Part shown: positions 1 through 7,115 of the stretch, piece after piece
Layout of the letters: every line of letters starts with the position of its first letter
Position numbering within the stretch: the stretch's first letter is position 1
Assembly: GCA_020833345.1 (NCBI GenBank)
Contig: JAJHQM010000009.1
Coordinates: forward strand, 1-34,237
Direction: 5' to 3'
Origin: Ignisphaera sp.
GTDB lineage: Archaea > Thermoproteota > Thermoprotei_A > Sulfolobales > Ignisphaeraceae
Length of the DNA stretch: 34,237 bases
Notes under the pieces: model-generated
Database searches by the model: none
Seen by the model: the letters and a program-made list of their open reading frames with translations, nothing else
What the model was told of the DNA's origin: nothing
Made by a program: the position numbers and the translations under genes

Positions 1-411
1 AGCTGGGTGTCCAAAAAGATGCACAGCTACTATAGCCTTGACATTCCCCTCTTCAACTCTCTTAAGAACCTCTTCAACACTCACATTAAAACTCCTATAA
101 TCAACATCTACAAATACAGGTCGAGCCCCAATTAACATAGCGCTAGTAGCAGAGGCAATGAATGTGTAATCTGGGACCAGCACCTTATCTCCAGTTCCTA
201 CACCTAGTGCCTTAAGGGCGAGCGCCAAGGCCACTGTCCCATTACTTACAGTAGCAGCATAGTCCACGCCAATGTACTTTGCAAACTCCTCTTCGAAAGC
301 TTCAACAACGGGTCCGTGAGCAAGCCACCCAGATTTTAGAACTTCAACTACAGCTTCAATGTCTTCGGAATCTATAACTGGTTCAAATAGCTTAACTCTA
401 TGGTTTTTCAT
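1..411 (-). CDS. DegT/DnrJ/EryC1/StrS family PLP aminotransferase (partial, N-terminal part)
   Basis: The gene runs off the left edge of the window, so only the first 137 codons are present. The translation begins MKNHRVKLFEPVIDSEDIEA and continues with GWLAHGPVVEAFEEEFAKY, an N-terminus typical of DegT/DnrJ/EryC1/StrS sugar aminotransferases. The segment VSNGTVALALALKALGVGTG followed by VLVPDYTFIASATSAM is the usual cofactor-binding entry of this fold. The PLP lysine lies beyond the edge and cannot be checked. Family members transaminate keto-sugars on nucleotide carriers, for surface polysaccharide or glycoprotein sugars; the exact substrate is not visible. The ATG start lies 16 bases after the stop of the peptidase gene on the same strand, so co-transcription is likely. 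No good Shine-Dalgarno precedes it. Confidence 0.9.
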   Translation of the reverse strand, partial: MKNHRVKLFEPVIDSEDIEAVVEVLKSGWLAHGPVVEAFEEEFAKYIGVDYAATVSNGTVALALALKALGVGTGDKVLVPDYTFIASATSAMLIGARPVFVDVDYRSFNVSVEEVLKRVEEGNVKAIVAVHLFGHPA

Positions 412-427
412 AGAGGAGGTTCACACT

Positions 428-1555
428 CTATAAATACAAGATTCTAGGAGATGTAGTTAAGAGTTTACTAGAGTTCTCAGTAATATGGATGTCTTCCTCA
501 ATTCTAATACCATACTTACTGAAAATGTACACCCCAGGCTCTACAGTAATGACATCGCCTGAAAGCAGCACATCTTTAGAGCTTGACGATATTCGAGGCG
601 GCTCATGGACATCTATGCCTATACCATGTCCAAGACCATGAATAAAGTAAACATCCAAACATCTTTTTCTCAACTTCTCCCTGGCCACATCATTTAAAGC
701 CTTAGTTGCAAGACCAGGCTTTGCAATATTAATTACATGATCTATAACCTCACTTATGTGCAAGGCATGTTCTTCAGCATTTGCATATTCATTGCATACT
801 CTCTTTGGAATTATCATCCTGGTTACATCTGATACGTAGCCCTGAACTCTAACACCAAAATCAATTAGTATAGGCTCGCAACCATTAAATGTAGTATTTT
901 GTACAGTGTGATGAGGCTTTGCACTATTCTTTCCTATAGCAATTATAGGGCTGAAGGCCACACCTTCAGCTCCTAAAGCCATAGCCATATCTACTAACTT
1001 ACCGCTCAAAACCTTTTCACTTATACCGGGGCTTACAAATGTTAGCGATTCAGCAATAGCTTTTTCAGCAACTTCAATAGCCTTCTTAATTAGCTCTAAC
1101 TCAGTTTCTATCTTACGTCTTCGAAGCACTTCAATAACGGGCTTTACGTTACTACATAACCTCTGCTTGCATAGCGATGCAGTATCGGTAGCAAACGCTT
1201 TTGCATTACTAATAGCTTTTCTCACTTCTTTTCTCATATCATTAAGTGATAACACCTTAACACCTTCTGGCAACGCTAAGGCGTGTGAGAATACGGGTAC
1301 AAAACTAATTGACTGAGCACTACCATACAGCTCTTTCACTCTCTGATAATCCAGAAGAGAAACATAAGCTGTTACAGCTAAGCTTTTCACATCAATTAAT
1401 ACACTAAGTATTGAAACCTCCTCTGGTGGCGGATTGTAAAGCTCTGAAAAGAGATAGGATAGAGTTTTTATGTCTTTCAGCAAAACTATGTCAACATCAA
1501 AAAGCCTCTTAATTTCATTTACAATTCTTTTTATTTTTAATTCTACTAAAAGCAT
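428..1555 (-). CDS. M24 family metallopeptidase, Xaa-Pro dipeptidase/aminopeptidase type
   Basis: This is a 375-residue protein with a divergent N-terminal domain (about residues 1-140) and a C-terminal pita-bread peptidase domain. The five metal ligands expected in M24 enzymes are visible: Asp in LIDFGVRVQGYVSD, the second Asp in SDVTRM, His in FIHGLGHGIGIDVHEPP, Glu in ITVEPGVYI and Glu in GIRIEEDI. These enzymes remove N-terminal residues next to proline, using two divalent metals in the cytoplasm, and serve peptide turnover. The length fits the PepQ/PepP-like archaeal family (about 350-375 residues). The start is ATG with no clear ribosome binding site, and a TATA-like stretch lies upstream in 1600-1640. 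It probably forms an operon with the aminotransferase that follows. Which of prolidase or aminopeptidase P is the true activity cannot be decided here. Confidence 0.92.
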   Translation of the reverse strand: MLLVELKIKRIVNEIKRLFDVDIVLLKDIKTLSYLFSELYNPPPEEVSILSVLIDVKSLAVTAYVSLLDYQRVKELYGSAQSISFVPVFSHALALPEGVKVLSLNDMRKEVRKAISNAKAFATDTASLCKQRLCSNVKPVIEVLRRRKIETELELIKKAIEVAEKAIAESLTFVSPGISEKVLSGKLVDMAMALGAEGVAFSPIIAIGKNSAKPHHTVQNTTFNGCEPILIDFGVRVQGYVSDVTRMIIPKRVCNEYANAEEHALHISEVIDHVINIAKPGLATKALNDVAREKLRKRCLDVYFIHGLGHGIGIDVHEPPRISSSSKDVLLSGDVITVEPGVYIFSKYGIRIEEDIHITENSSKLLTTSPRILYL

Positions 1556-1699
1556 TAAGACCCCAACTCATGCACAAAGCTTTGAGAACGAAGTCAAAAA
1601 AGTTTATTTGAACTTTTCTAACAAATACTCTTAGGGAAAGCACTGCAGTTTCGATGACTTCAGTAACGTACAATTAGAAGAAGTGTTGAGGAGGTAGCA

Positions 1700-1918
1700 A
1701 TGTACCAGCTAAGGCGATATGTTAACACATGCCTGAAATGCGGAGCACCATTGGTATTAACAATAGAAACAAATAAGTACAAGAGTCGCGAGGTTGTAAT
1801 GACATACGCGTATCTATGTCCTGTTTGTAGAAGCAAAAACATAGTTGAGCAGGTAGCAGTAAAAGCTGATGGAGACAAAATACTCATAACAAAGCTTAAA
1901 AGCCATGGGAAGTCTTAA
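1700..1918 (+). CDS. Small zinc ribbon protein of unknown function
   Basis: A 72-residue protein with two CxxC knuckles, CLKCGAP near residue 11 and CPVCRS near residue 40, spaced as in a zinc ribbon. The rest is short beta-rich sequence with a lysine-rich end. A strong Shine-Dalgarno (GGAGGT, about six bases before the ATG) supports both the reading frame and the start. It is followed after about 60 bases by a membrane protein gene on the same strand. Zinc ribbons of this size in archaea often bind nucleic acid or act as small subunits of larger machines, but nothing here identifies the partner. An antisense ORF over the same stretch lacks any family signal and was discarded. Confidence 0.8.
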   Translation: MYQLRRYVNTCLKCGAPLVLTIETNKYKSREVVMTYAYLCPVCRSKNIVEQVAVKADGDKILITKLKSHGKS

Positions 1919-1977
1919 ACCAAAATTCTTTTTAAACCAAAATAACTTATTCATAGTTCAAAATATAGGTGTGTTAA

Positions 1978-2682
1978 ATGGCTTTAACAAGAAGTACGCT
2001 GTACATGTTGCTGTCAACAATAGCATTTATATTAGTGTTTTCAGCAATTTCAACATATGTGCCTCCCGGATCATCATGGTTTTGGCTGATAAGCATACTT
2101 TACATATTAATATTCATGACTTTCGCTACAATTATTCCAAGACTAACAACAAAGAGAAAAGCCATGGAAATCAAGGGCAGTGTAGTAGCAAAGGCATCTT
2201 CAGAAGAAATTTTGAATTTGATGTCTAGGGACATGGAATTAGGAAAAGAGTTGAGCCGGCAGTCAATGTTCATGATTTTAATGCTTATAGTACCTCTATT
2301 AATGTGGTTTATTTTTGCTGGCATGATTCAGTCGTATTTACTTCAACCTTTTATGACCAATAGTGAACATTATATGAGGTTTCTAGGTTATGTCATCTTT
2401 TATTCACTGCTCATAGGGATAATCAGAGGCGTGACATACCTCACAACGCCAAAGAAATTAATAATGCTTGTGAACAGCTATGAGATTAGAAGCGATGGAA
2501 TTAAGGCAGGAAATCTAGTCATAAAGTTTCCTATTGATGAAAGGAGGTATTCCGTTGAAATCAACGCTCATAGAGGATTCTTTGAAATATATGATAAAAC
2601 AACTCGTTATGCATACCGATTCTATATTTCAGATGTGGATAAGGTAAGAATAGCTCTAGGAAAATATGGAAAGATTAGGTGA
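1978..2682 (+). CDS. Archaeal integral membrane protein of unknown function (possibly DUF2208)
   Basis: A 234-residue protein with about four predicted membrane segments: roughly residues 8-28, 33-55, 97-120 and 136-157. A charged cytoplasmic stretch (TTKRKAMEIKGS...) lies between the second and third segment. The C-terminal 75 residues are soluble and beta-rich. The layout of two hairpins plus a soluble tail resembles archaeal membrane proteins of the DUF2208 type, but I assign that only tentatively. The ATG start follows an AT-rich leader without a convincing ribosome binding site. Its stop codon overlaps the GTG start of the next small membrane gene (GTGA), so the two are probably translated together. 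No function can be stated. Confidence 0.75.
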   Translation: MALTRSTLYMLLSTIAFILVFSAISTYVPPGSSWFWLISILYILIFMTFATIIPRLTTKRKAMEIKGSVVAKASSEEILNLMSRDMELGKELSRQSMFMILMLIVPLLMWFIFAGMIQSYLLQPFMTNSEHYMRFLGYVIFYSLLIGIIRGVTYLTTPKKLIMLVNSYEIRSDGIKAGNLVIKFPIDERRYSVEINAHRGFFEIYDKTTRYAYRFYISDVDKVRIALGKYGKIR

Positions 2683-2897
2683 AAGCAATTCCGCTTCCTT
2701 CCTCTGAGTACTGGCAAGCAAGAAATGCTTCAGCAATTCAAAATTTAAACATACTCAACACCCTCTTTCAAAGTGCACAACCCTATGCACATATTCTCGC
2801 CATTGTGGGGATAGTGATCATTGTCGTAGCTATTGCACTTAAGCTTCTGCAGATAAGTAGAGGAGTGCGCCTTAAAGAAGCTATAGCGGATTTATAG
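2679..2897 (+). CDS. Small single-pass membrane protein, unknown
   Basis: A 72-residue ORF starting with GTG that overlaps the stop of the preceding membrane gene by four bases (GTGA), the usual sign of translational coupling. It has one strong hydrophobic helix, about residues 37-60 (ILAIVGIVIIVVAIALKLL), followed by a basic turn, so the C-terminus is probably cytoplasmic. It could be a small accessory subunit of the upstream membrane protein. Its last 17 bases overlap the 3' end of the convergent THUMP gene. No family recognised; the coupling and the clean membrane helix are the only evidence that it is real. Confidence 0.55.
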   Translation: MKAIPLPSSEYWQARNASAIQNLNILNTLFQSAQPYAHILAIVGIVIIVVAIALKLLQISRGVRLKEAIADL

Positions 2898-3432
2898 GCT
2901 CTCCAATTCTAATATTCTTGAAAACTACAGCTTTTGCAACACTAATTGCTGTTACAATATTCCACCTCCTAACACTTACAGTCCTTATGTACACAACCCA
3001 TTCAGGATTGTCTAAATTAACTTTTCTATTTATTTTCTCAGCTATAACCTTTATAGCATCTATTGAGTGCATTTTTACAAGCCTACCCCTTTCATCAACC
3101 ATGAACACCTTTCCATGCAACGTGATTCTGTAGGTAGCGTGTTCAGGAATCCTGGAAAGGGCATATTGCTGTGCTTTTTCTGTAACCCTGTCTATTAGGG
3201 GCTCAACAACAGTGTCGACAGGTATAACTCTATGCAAGGGGGTGTCCTTACCATAAATACACTTCTTCATCTCAAACCAGAATTTGTAGGGATCAGGTAC
3301 ACTAAGTAGTACTATTGATGGTCTAACTCTGACTATAACATATGAAGTTCCAACACAGCTATTTATTTGAGAAAAAGCCCAATCGAGATTTTCCTTTGAA
3401 GGCTCTAAGGTTATTATAACATTAAAACTCAT
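2881..3432 (-). CDS. THUMP domain protein, Tan1-like (probable tRNA acetylation/modification factor)
   Basis: A 183-residue protein. The N-terminal 70 residues form a small alpha/beta region; the C-terminal part (about residues 75-183) reads as a THUMP domain. This includes the typical late strand VNLDNPEWVVYI and the closing GEPINPL-like segment. THUMP domains bind the tRNA acceptor region. Stand-alone THUMP proteins related to yeast Tan1 assist N4-acetylation of cytidine in tRNA, and archaeal members are usually short like this one. No catalytic domain is attached, so the protein would act as a binding partner. The gene begins one base after the stop of the tandem Sm-like gene on the same strand, so the two form a tight operon. 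The Tan1 assignment is from fold pattern and length, not from an alignment. Confidence 0.75.
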   Translation of the reverse strand: MSFNVIITLEPSKENLDWAFSQINSCVGTSYVIVRVRPSIVLLSVPDPYKFWFEMKKCIYGKDTPLHRVIPVDTVVEPLIDRVTEKAQQYALSRIPEHATYRITLHGKVFMVDERGRLVKMHSIDAIKVIAEKINRKVNLDNPEWVVYIRTVSVRRWNIVTAISVAKAVVFKNIRIGEPINPL

Positions 3433-3433
3433 A

Positions 3434-3856
3434 TCACAACCTCTTCAAAATCTTTATGTACACAACTCCGCTTCGCGGAATTACATAGGCTCTATTTTGA
3501 TGCAGTATAGCAATTTCATTTCTAAGTGCTTTTACAAGCCTTCCACTTATATTATTATTATTGATGAGCTTTACCTCTATGTCTGAACCTATGAATTCTT
3601 CATCAAGAACAAAATCTTTTTCACAACACTCTCCATATCCATGTACATCGCTTTGCCCTGTAACCATGTATACTATTGATGATCGCGGAATTATTATAGC
3701 TGTGTTCTCAACAAGCATTCCTATTTCATAGTTAGAAACTTCATCAACAAGCCCCATGTGTTTGTTTCCATCAATTGTATAAACCTCTATGCTTCTACCT
3801 ACAAACCTCTCATCAATAATGAAATTACCTCTCCTCTTAAACTGATGATATGACAC
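3434..3856 (-). CDS. Protein with two tandem Sm/Hfq-like repeats
   Basis: A 140-residue protein made of an internal duplication. Residues 12-64 and 82-136 align without gaps over 53 positions with 22 identities, both ending IPRS..VY. Each copy has the beta-strand pattern of an Sm/Hfq barrel, for example IEVYTIDGNKHMGLVDEV, in which a D/N-G turn and a conserved glycine recall Sm motif 1. The fold assignment is my inference; the duplication is directly visible. A linker of about 17 residues contains a CC pair. The GTG start has no better alternative. A palindromic TATA-like box at 3891-3900 lies about 35-45 bases upstream. The next gene, one base away, encodes a THUMP protein, which favours an RNA-related role. 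Confidence 0.8.
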   Translation of the reverse strand: MSYHQFKRRGNFIIDERFVGRSIEVYTIDGNKHMGLVDEVSNYEIGMLVENTAIIIPRSSIVYMVTGQSDVHGYGECCEKDFVLDEEFIGSDIEVKLINNNNISGRLVKALRNEIAILHQNRAYVIPRSGVVYIKILKRL

Positions 3857-3890
3857 TATATGTGCACCAGGAGTTTAGATGCTGTATTGT

Positions 3891-3900
3891 ATTTATAAAT
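3891..3900 (-). promoter_or_regulatory. TATA-like promoter of the Sm-like/THUMP operon
   Basis: ATTTATAAAT, centred about 40 bases before the GTG start of the minus-strand operon. An archaeal TATA box normally sits about 25 bases before the transcription start, which would leave a short leader of roughly 10-15 bases. Confidence 0.45.
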
Positions 3901-3941
3901 ATAAACTATCTTATACCGCATTCTCTATTGTACAGCAGTAA

Positions 3942-3950
3942 GCTTTATAA
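3942..3950 (+). promoter_or_regulatory. TATA-like promoter of cysS
   Basis: GCTTTATAA lies about 45 bases before the GTG start of cysS. Transcription would begin near 3970-3975, leaving a short leader that contains GGTGA at 3978-3982 as a ribosome binding site. Confidence 0.45.
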
Positions 3951-3991
3951 GCTCATAGGGCACTAAATGCCTTTTATGGTGAAAAACCTTT

Positions 3992-5428
3992 GTGTCATTA
4001 GATATTCACATCTACAACACCTTAACTAGGTCTATGGAACCTTTTCAGCCACTAAACCCGCTGATTGTAAAAGCGTACTTCTGCGGTCCAACAGTCTATG
4101 ACCATACACATTTAGGGCATGTGAGAGCCTACCTATCATTTGATTACATAAAGCGATACCTTAAGCTTAGAGGATATACTGTGTACCACGTACAGAACAT
4201 TACAGATATAGATGATAAGATAATCAAGAGGGCCAGCGAGGAGGGAATATCGTGGAATGAGGTAGCTAATAGATACACTAAGGAATACTTAGAGGTGCTT
4301 CAAAAACTTGGTGTAGTTGTTGATGTCCATCCACGCGTCACAGAGCACATCAAGGAAATCATAGAGTTTATAGAAAAGCTTATTGAAAAAGGTCATGCTT
4401 ATGTAGCTCCTAGTGGCTCTGTGTATTTCGATGTCTCAACAGTTTTAGACTACGGCAAGTTGTCAAAAAGGAGTAAAAGTGAGGAGTGGCGTCAGGAAGA
4501 GGAGTACTTAGCTGAAAAGAGAAATCCGTATGACTTTGCCCTTTGGAAAGCAGCAAAGCCTGGTGAGCCTTGGTGGGACTCTCCCTGGGGTCGTGGAAGA
4601 CCAGGGTGGCATACAGAATGTGCTGTCATGAGCAGCAGATACCTGGGTGCGCAATTTGATATCCATGGAGGAGGGCAGGATTTGATATTTCCTCATCATG
4701 AAAATGAAATTGCAATGGCAGAGGCAGCCTATGGTGTAAAGCCTTGGGTAAAGTACTGGATACACATGGGGTACCTAACAGTTAGAGGAGAGAAGATGAG
4801 TAAGAGCTTAGGCAATGTAATTACAGCCAAGGATGCTCTAAGCAAGTGGGGTGCGGAAGTGCTCCGCCTCTGGGTCTTTTCAGCTCACTACAGAAAGCAG
4901 TTAGAGTTTGAAGAGAATGTAATGGAGGGCTTTAGGGCACTGTATCAGAGATTGGTAACAGCCGTAGAGGTATTGAAGAAGGTTATTAAGAGTTCCACTA
5001 TAGCTCACCACCTACCAGACAAAGATATCGTTATGCTGTCTAAGTTAGAGGAGTATGAAATAGCATTTCATAAAGCTATGTCGGACGACTTCAACACTCC
5101 TAAAGCACTAGAAGCTATAAATGGAGTTGTATCGCTGGTATTTAAGGAAATTGAAAGCAGAGAGAGGCTGGAGCACGCGCTCAGGGCATATACAATACTT
5201 TCAAATTTTAATGCTGTTCTAGGTGTTTTAGATAAGCAATTGAAGGATAGGGTAGAGGTCGATTTAGATGTCATTGAAAAACTTGTTGATCTAATAATTA
5301 AAGTGCGGGCAGAGCTTAGAAAAAGGAAAGATTATGAGCTAAGCGACAGAATACGTCAAGAGCTCTTATCTCTAGGCATAAAGGTGTTTGATTATAAAGA
5401 CGGAAGTAAGTGGGTATGGGAAAGATGA
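3992..5428 (+). CDS. cysS: Cysteinyl-tRNA synthetase
   Basis: A 478-residue class I synthetase that charges tRNA-Cys with cysteine. The N-terminal catalytic domain shows YFCGPTVYDHTHLGH, where the Cys is a zinc ligand and HLGH is the HIGH motif. The segment WHTECAVMSSRYLGAQFDIH gives the second zinc Cys. The stretch DLIFPHHENEIAMAEA carries the remaining zinc ligands, and GEKMSKSLGN is the KMSKS loop. The C-terminal helical part is the DALR/anticodon-binding region. Length is normal for the family. The start is GTG, preceded by GGTGA about nine bases upstream; nearby ATG and GTG codons are out of frame. The next gene begins inside its stop codon (ATGA). All catalytic motifs are intact, so this is a functional enzyme. 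Confidence 0.98.
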   Translation: MSLDIHIYNTLTRSMEPFQPLNPLIVKAYFCGPTVYDHTHLGHVRAYLSFDYIKRYLKLRGYTVYHVQNITDIDDKIIKRASEEGISWNEVANRYTKEYLEVLQKLGVVVDVHPRVTEHIKEIIEFIEKLIEKGHAYVAPSGSVYFDVSTVLDYGKLSKRSKSEEWRQEEEYLAEKRNPYDFALWKAAKPGEPWWDSPWGRGRPGWHTECAVMSSRYLGAQFDIHGGGQDLIFPHHENEIAMAEAAYGVKPWVKYWIHMGYLTVRGEKMSKSLGNVITAKDALSKWGAEVLRLWVFSAHYRKQLEFEENVMEGFRALYQRLVTAVEVLKKVIKSSTIAHHLPDKDIVMLSKLEEYEIAFHKAMSDDFNTPKALEAINGVVSLVFKEIESRERLEHALRAYTILSNFNAVLGVLDKQLKDRVEVDLDVIEKLVDLIIKVRAELRKRKDYELSDRIRQELLSLGIKVFDYKDGSKWVWER

Positions 5429-5733
5429 TGTGTGTGTTAGTATCTGAAAAAATTTCTGAGGACAATATTAGTGATTTGTTGGAGCGAGTCGTGTTTGAGG
5501 TTAGGAAAAACCGTGAGAAGAGCTTTGTATTGATAATTATAGCTTCAAGTATTAAGAATGCATTTAGATATAGAGATGCTTTTACAAAATATGTGGATGT
5601 GGGAGTCAGGCTCTACATTGGTAGTAGCATTCAAGAGGTATCTGAAGTTCTGAAGAACTGTAGACAGCTATTTTGTTCCACAAAAGATTATGGTTTAAAA
5701 GGTTTAGATGTAGGTAAAGCCTTTTGCATATAA
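5425..5733 (+). CDS. Small alpha/beta protein of unknown function, coupled to cysS
   Basis: The chosen start is the ATG at 5425, which overlaps the cysS stop as ATGA, giving a 102-residue protein. Earlier in-frame starts (GTG 5410, ATG 5416) lie inside cysS and are less likely. The sequence alternates strands and helices: MMCVLVSEKISED, then SFVLIIIASSIKNAFRYRD, then GVRLYIGSSIQEVSEVLKNC, and ends GKAFCI. This looks like a small three-layer alpha/beta domain with several cysteines but no CxxC pair. No family recognised. Translational coupling to cysS hints at a role tied to cysteine or tRNA, but that is only context. Confidence 0.7.
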   Translation: MMCVLVSEKISEDNISDLLERVVFEVRKNREKSFVLIIIASSIKNAFRYRDAFTKYVDVGVRLYIGSSIQEVSEVLKNCRQLFCSTKDYGLKGLDVGKAFCI

Positions 5734-5760
5734 TTACTTCTAAAGTGGTGCTTAGATAAT

Positions 5761-5824
5761 TTGCAGGGTCCCCGTCGCTCCACCCAACATCACTTATCAG
5801 AGGAGCTCCTAAGGTCATCCCCAC
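5761..5824 (-). ncRNA. Candidate box C/D guide RNA (incomplete match)
   Basis: On the minus strand: GGGATGA (C-like, 5821-5815), a 14-base spacer, CTGA (D', 5800-5797), spacer TAA, GTGATGT (C', 5793-5787), then a 20-base stretch before CTGC (D-like, 5766-5763). The D' box, three-base spacer and C' box closely match those of the well-formed guide RNA at 6885-6935. The plus-strand sequence AACATCACTTATCAGA here reads AACATCACTTTTCAGA there. The block 5761-5820 holds 34 G+C in 60 bases, clearly above its AT-rich surroundings, as expected of structured RNA in a thermophile. Against it, the D box is imperfect and the second spacer is long. Confidence 0.4.
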
Positions 5825-5844
5825 TTAAGTACAGAGATATAAAA

Positions 5845-6135
5845 ATGATATTAAGCTTATATGCAAAAAACTGTGAGCTTTGTGGTGAAAAGCCTTCTAA
5901 ATTTGTATGCTTCGTATGTGGTAGATATGTATGTGAAAAGCATTATAATGAAAGACTTGAAAGATGTCTTGCATGTGCAGAAACACAGTGCGATATATGT
6001 AGAACTGCACTAGCGACCTCAAGATGTATTGAGTGTAATAGAAAAATATGTCATGGCTGTGCAATAGAATTAGATGAAGTGCGTAGAATTTGCTATAGCT
6101 GCTTTATCAAATATGGTATTAGCGTGCTCAGATGA
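5845..6135 (+). CDS. Double B-box-like zinc finger protein
   Basis: A 96-residue protein almost wholly made of two zinc-binding modules of about 40 residues. Module 1 reads CELCGEKPSKFVCFVCGRYV followed by CEKHY and CLAC. Module 2 reads CDICR, then CIECNRKICHGC, then CYSC. The spacing (CxxC, CxxC, Cxx[HC], CxxC) resembles B-box/LIM-like cross-brace fingers, which usually mediate protein or nucleic acid contacts. The ATG at 5845 is preferred over the TTG at 5761. The extra 28 residues look non-conserved, and that stretch is GC-rich and overlaps a candidate guide RNA on the other strand. It follows cysS and the small unknown gene on the same strand. The partner is unknown. Confidence 0.8.
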   Translation: MILSLYAKNCELCGEKPSKFVCFVCGRYVCEKHYNERLERCLACAETQCDICRTALATSRCIECNRKICHGCAIELDEVRRICYSCFIKYGISVLR

Positions 6136-6194
6136 TTTATCTCCTAAAGCCCACCCTTGTTTACCTCATGGTGGTTTATAGTCTTGCTAAGGGG

Positions 6195-6220
6195 TCTTTT
6201 TCATCTATCTTTTTGTTATT
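6195..6220 (+). terminator. T-rich likely terminator of the cysS operon
   Basis: Three runs of T (TCTTTTTC, TCTTTTTG, TTATT) lie about 60-85 bases after the zinc finger gene stop. Archaeal transcription ends on such T tracts, often without a hairpin, and none is seen here. Confidence 0.35.
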
Positions 6221-6350
6221 AGTTAGCTACTAGAGTTGTTAGGAAAGTGTGAAACCTTGTTTTGCGTTTTAAGACCTGCAACATCATGTAGGTTAATAAA
6301 CCTCTTTCAAAGCATTATGACAGTGGTTTTAGTGTTTATGGTGAAACATA

Positions 6351-6866
6351 TTGAATATGACTAGGGTGTTGGAATACATTACAACACTTGAGAAGGTGTA
6401 TGAAGCTATGCTAAGGAAAGCCGTAAGTAGCAAGGAAAACAAAAAGTATTTGCAAGTACTTTCAGAGCTAACATCCTTTGCTGTCTCCATTAAAAACTTC
6501 TTGAATAAGGTAGTAGCATTAGACAGTGTATTCAGAGAGCTAAAGGTGGGTCGGGTCTGTTACAAATGGTTTTACGCTGAGGACAGGTCTCGCATCGTGT
6601 TGGCTAGGCTAAATCCATATGTGAGTATTTTTTATGACGGCTTTGAACTAGGTGTAGCTCATTTAAAAAATCACTATATCGCAGTTAATGATAAGTCGGT
6701 AAAGCTGAAGATAAATAATTTTGTAGATGAAATACCCTTAAGCAATGTGGTTGATATTGTGGCGAAAAGGTCTTTAATAATGAAAGCACTAAGCATAGCC
6801 TCTAACACTCTATTAAAGTATGCTGACGAATTTTCTGCGTGTGTAAAGCAGGCTCATAAAGGTTGA
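6351..6866 (+). CDS. Unknown protein, helical N-terminus plus beta-rich core
   Basis: A 171-residue protein. The first 60 residues are amphipathic helix (MNMTRVLEYITTLEKVYEAM and onward). A beta-rich middle follows (CYKWFYAEDRSRIVLARL, IFYDGFELGVAHLKNH), then a final helix (about 135-165) with one Cys. No motif of a known enzyme is present. The TTG at 6351 lies six bases after GGTGA and is preferred; the ATG two codons later is possible. A gene-poor stretch with a TTAATAAAC element precedes it and probably holds its promoter. The gene stands alone, with a minus-strand guide RNA about 20 bases downstream. Function unknown. Confidence 0.75.
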   Translation: MNMTRVLEYITTLEKVYEAMLRKAVSSKENKKYLQVLSELTSFAVSIKNFLNKVVALDSVFRELKVGRVCYKWFYAEDRSRIVLARLNPYVSIFYDGFELGVAHLKNHYIAVNDKSVKLKINNFVDEIPLSNVVDIVAKRSLIMKALSIASNTLLKYADEFSACVKQAHKG

Positions 6867-6882
6867 GAAACTCTAAGGTGAT

Positions 6883-6937
6883 GTTCAGACGGGGATTCTA
6901 ACATCACTTTTCAGATGAGGCATAGGCGTCATCATGC
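6883..6937 (-). ncRNA. Box C/D 2'-O-methylation guide RNA
   Basis: On the minus strand all four boxes are present in the canonical order. C is ATGATGA (6935-6929). A 14-base guide CGCCTATGCCTCAT follows, then D' CTGA (6914-6911). The spacer is AAA, then C' GTGATGT (6907-6901). A 12-base guide TAGAATCCCCGT leads to D CTGA (6888-6885). A 12-14 base guide length and a 3-base D'-C' spacer are the standard archaeal arrangement that assembles with L7Ae, Nop5 and fibrillarin. By the N+5 rule each guide would direct methylation of the target base paired to its fifth position before D or D', a G in both cases. The targets are not identified. Transcript ends are estimates. Confidence 0.85.
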
Positions 6938-7115
6938 ATAGTGTAATGCTTTTTAAACTAGTAAAGAAGAACTACAATGCATTAAAAAATGTTGTTGAAA
7001 GTAATCAGCGAATAGCGTATTTTAAGACAATATCACACTGGGTGTCGTGTGTATAGTTCATGAGCTTTCTTAACATAAAGAGTGCATAGGAAAAAATAAG
7101 TTGTTTAATGCGTAT

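Noticed and set aside
1905-2228. Plus-strand frame overlapping the membrane protein
   Set aside because: It is a shifted-frame shadow of the DUF2208-like gene with no protein features.
3973-3984. TTTATGGTGAAA shared with 6337-6348
   Set aside because: The same 12 bases precede two genes, but they simply contain GGTGA and probably reflect ribosome binding sites, not a special element.
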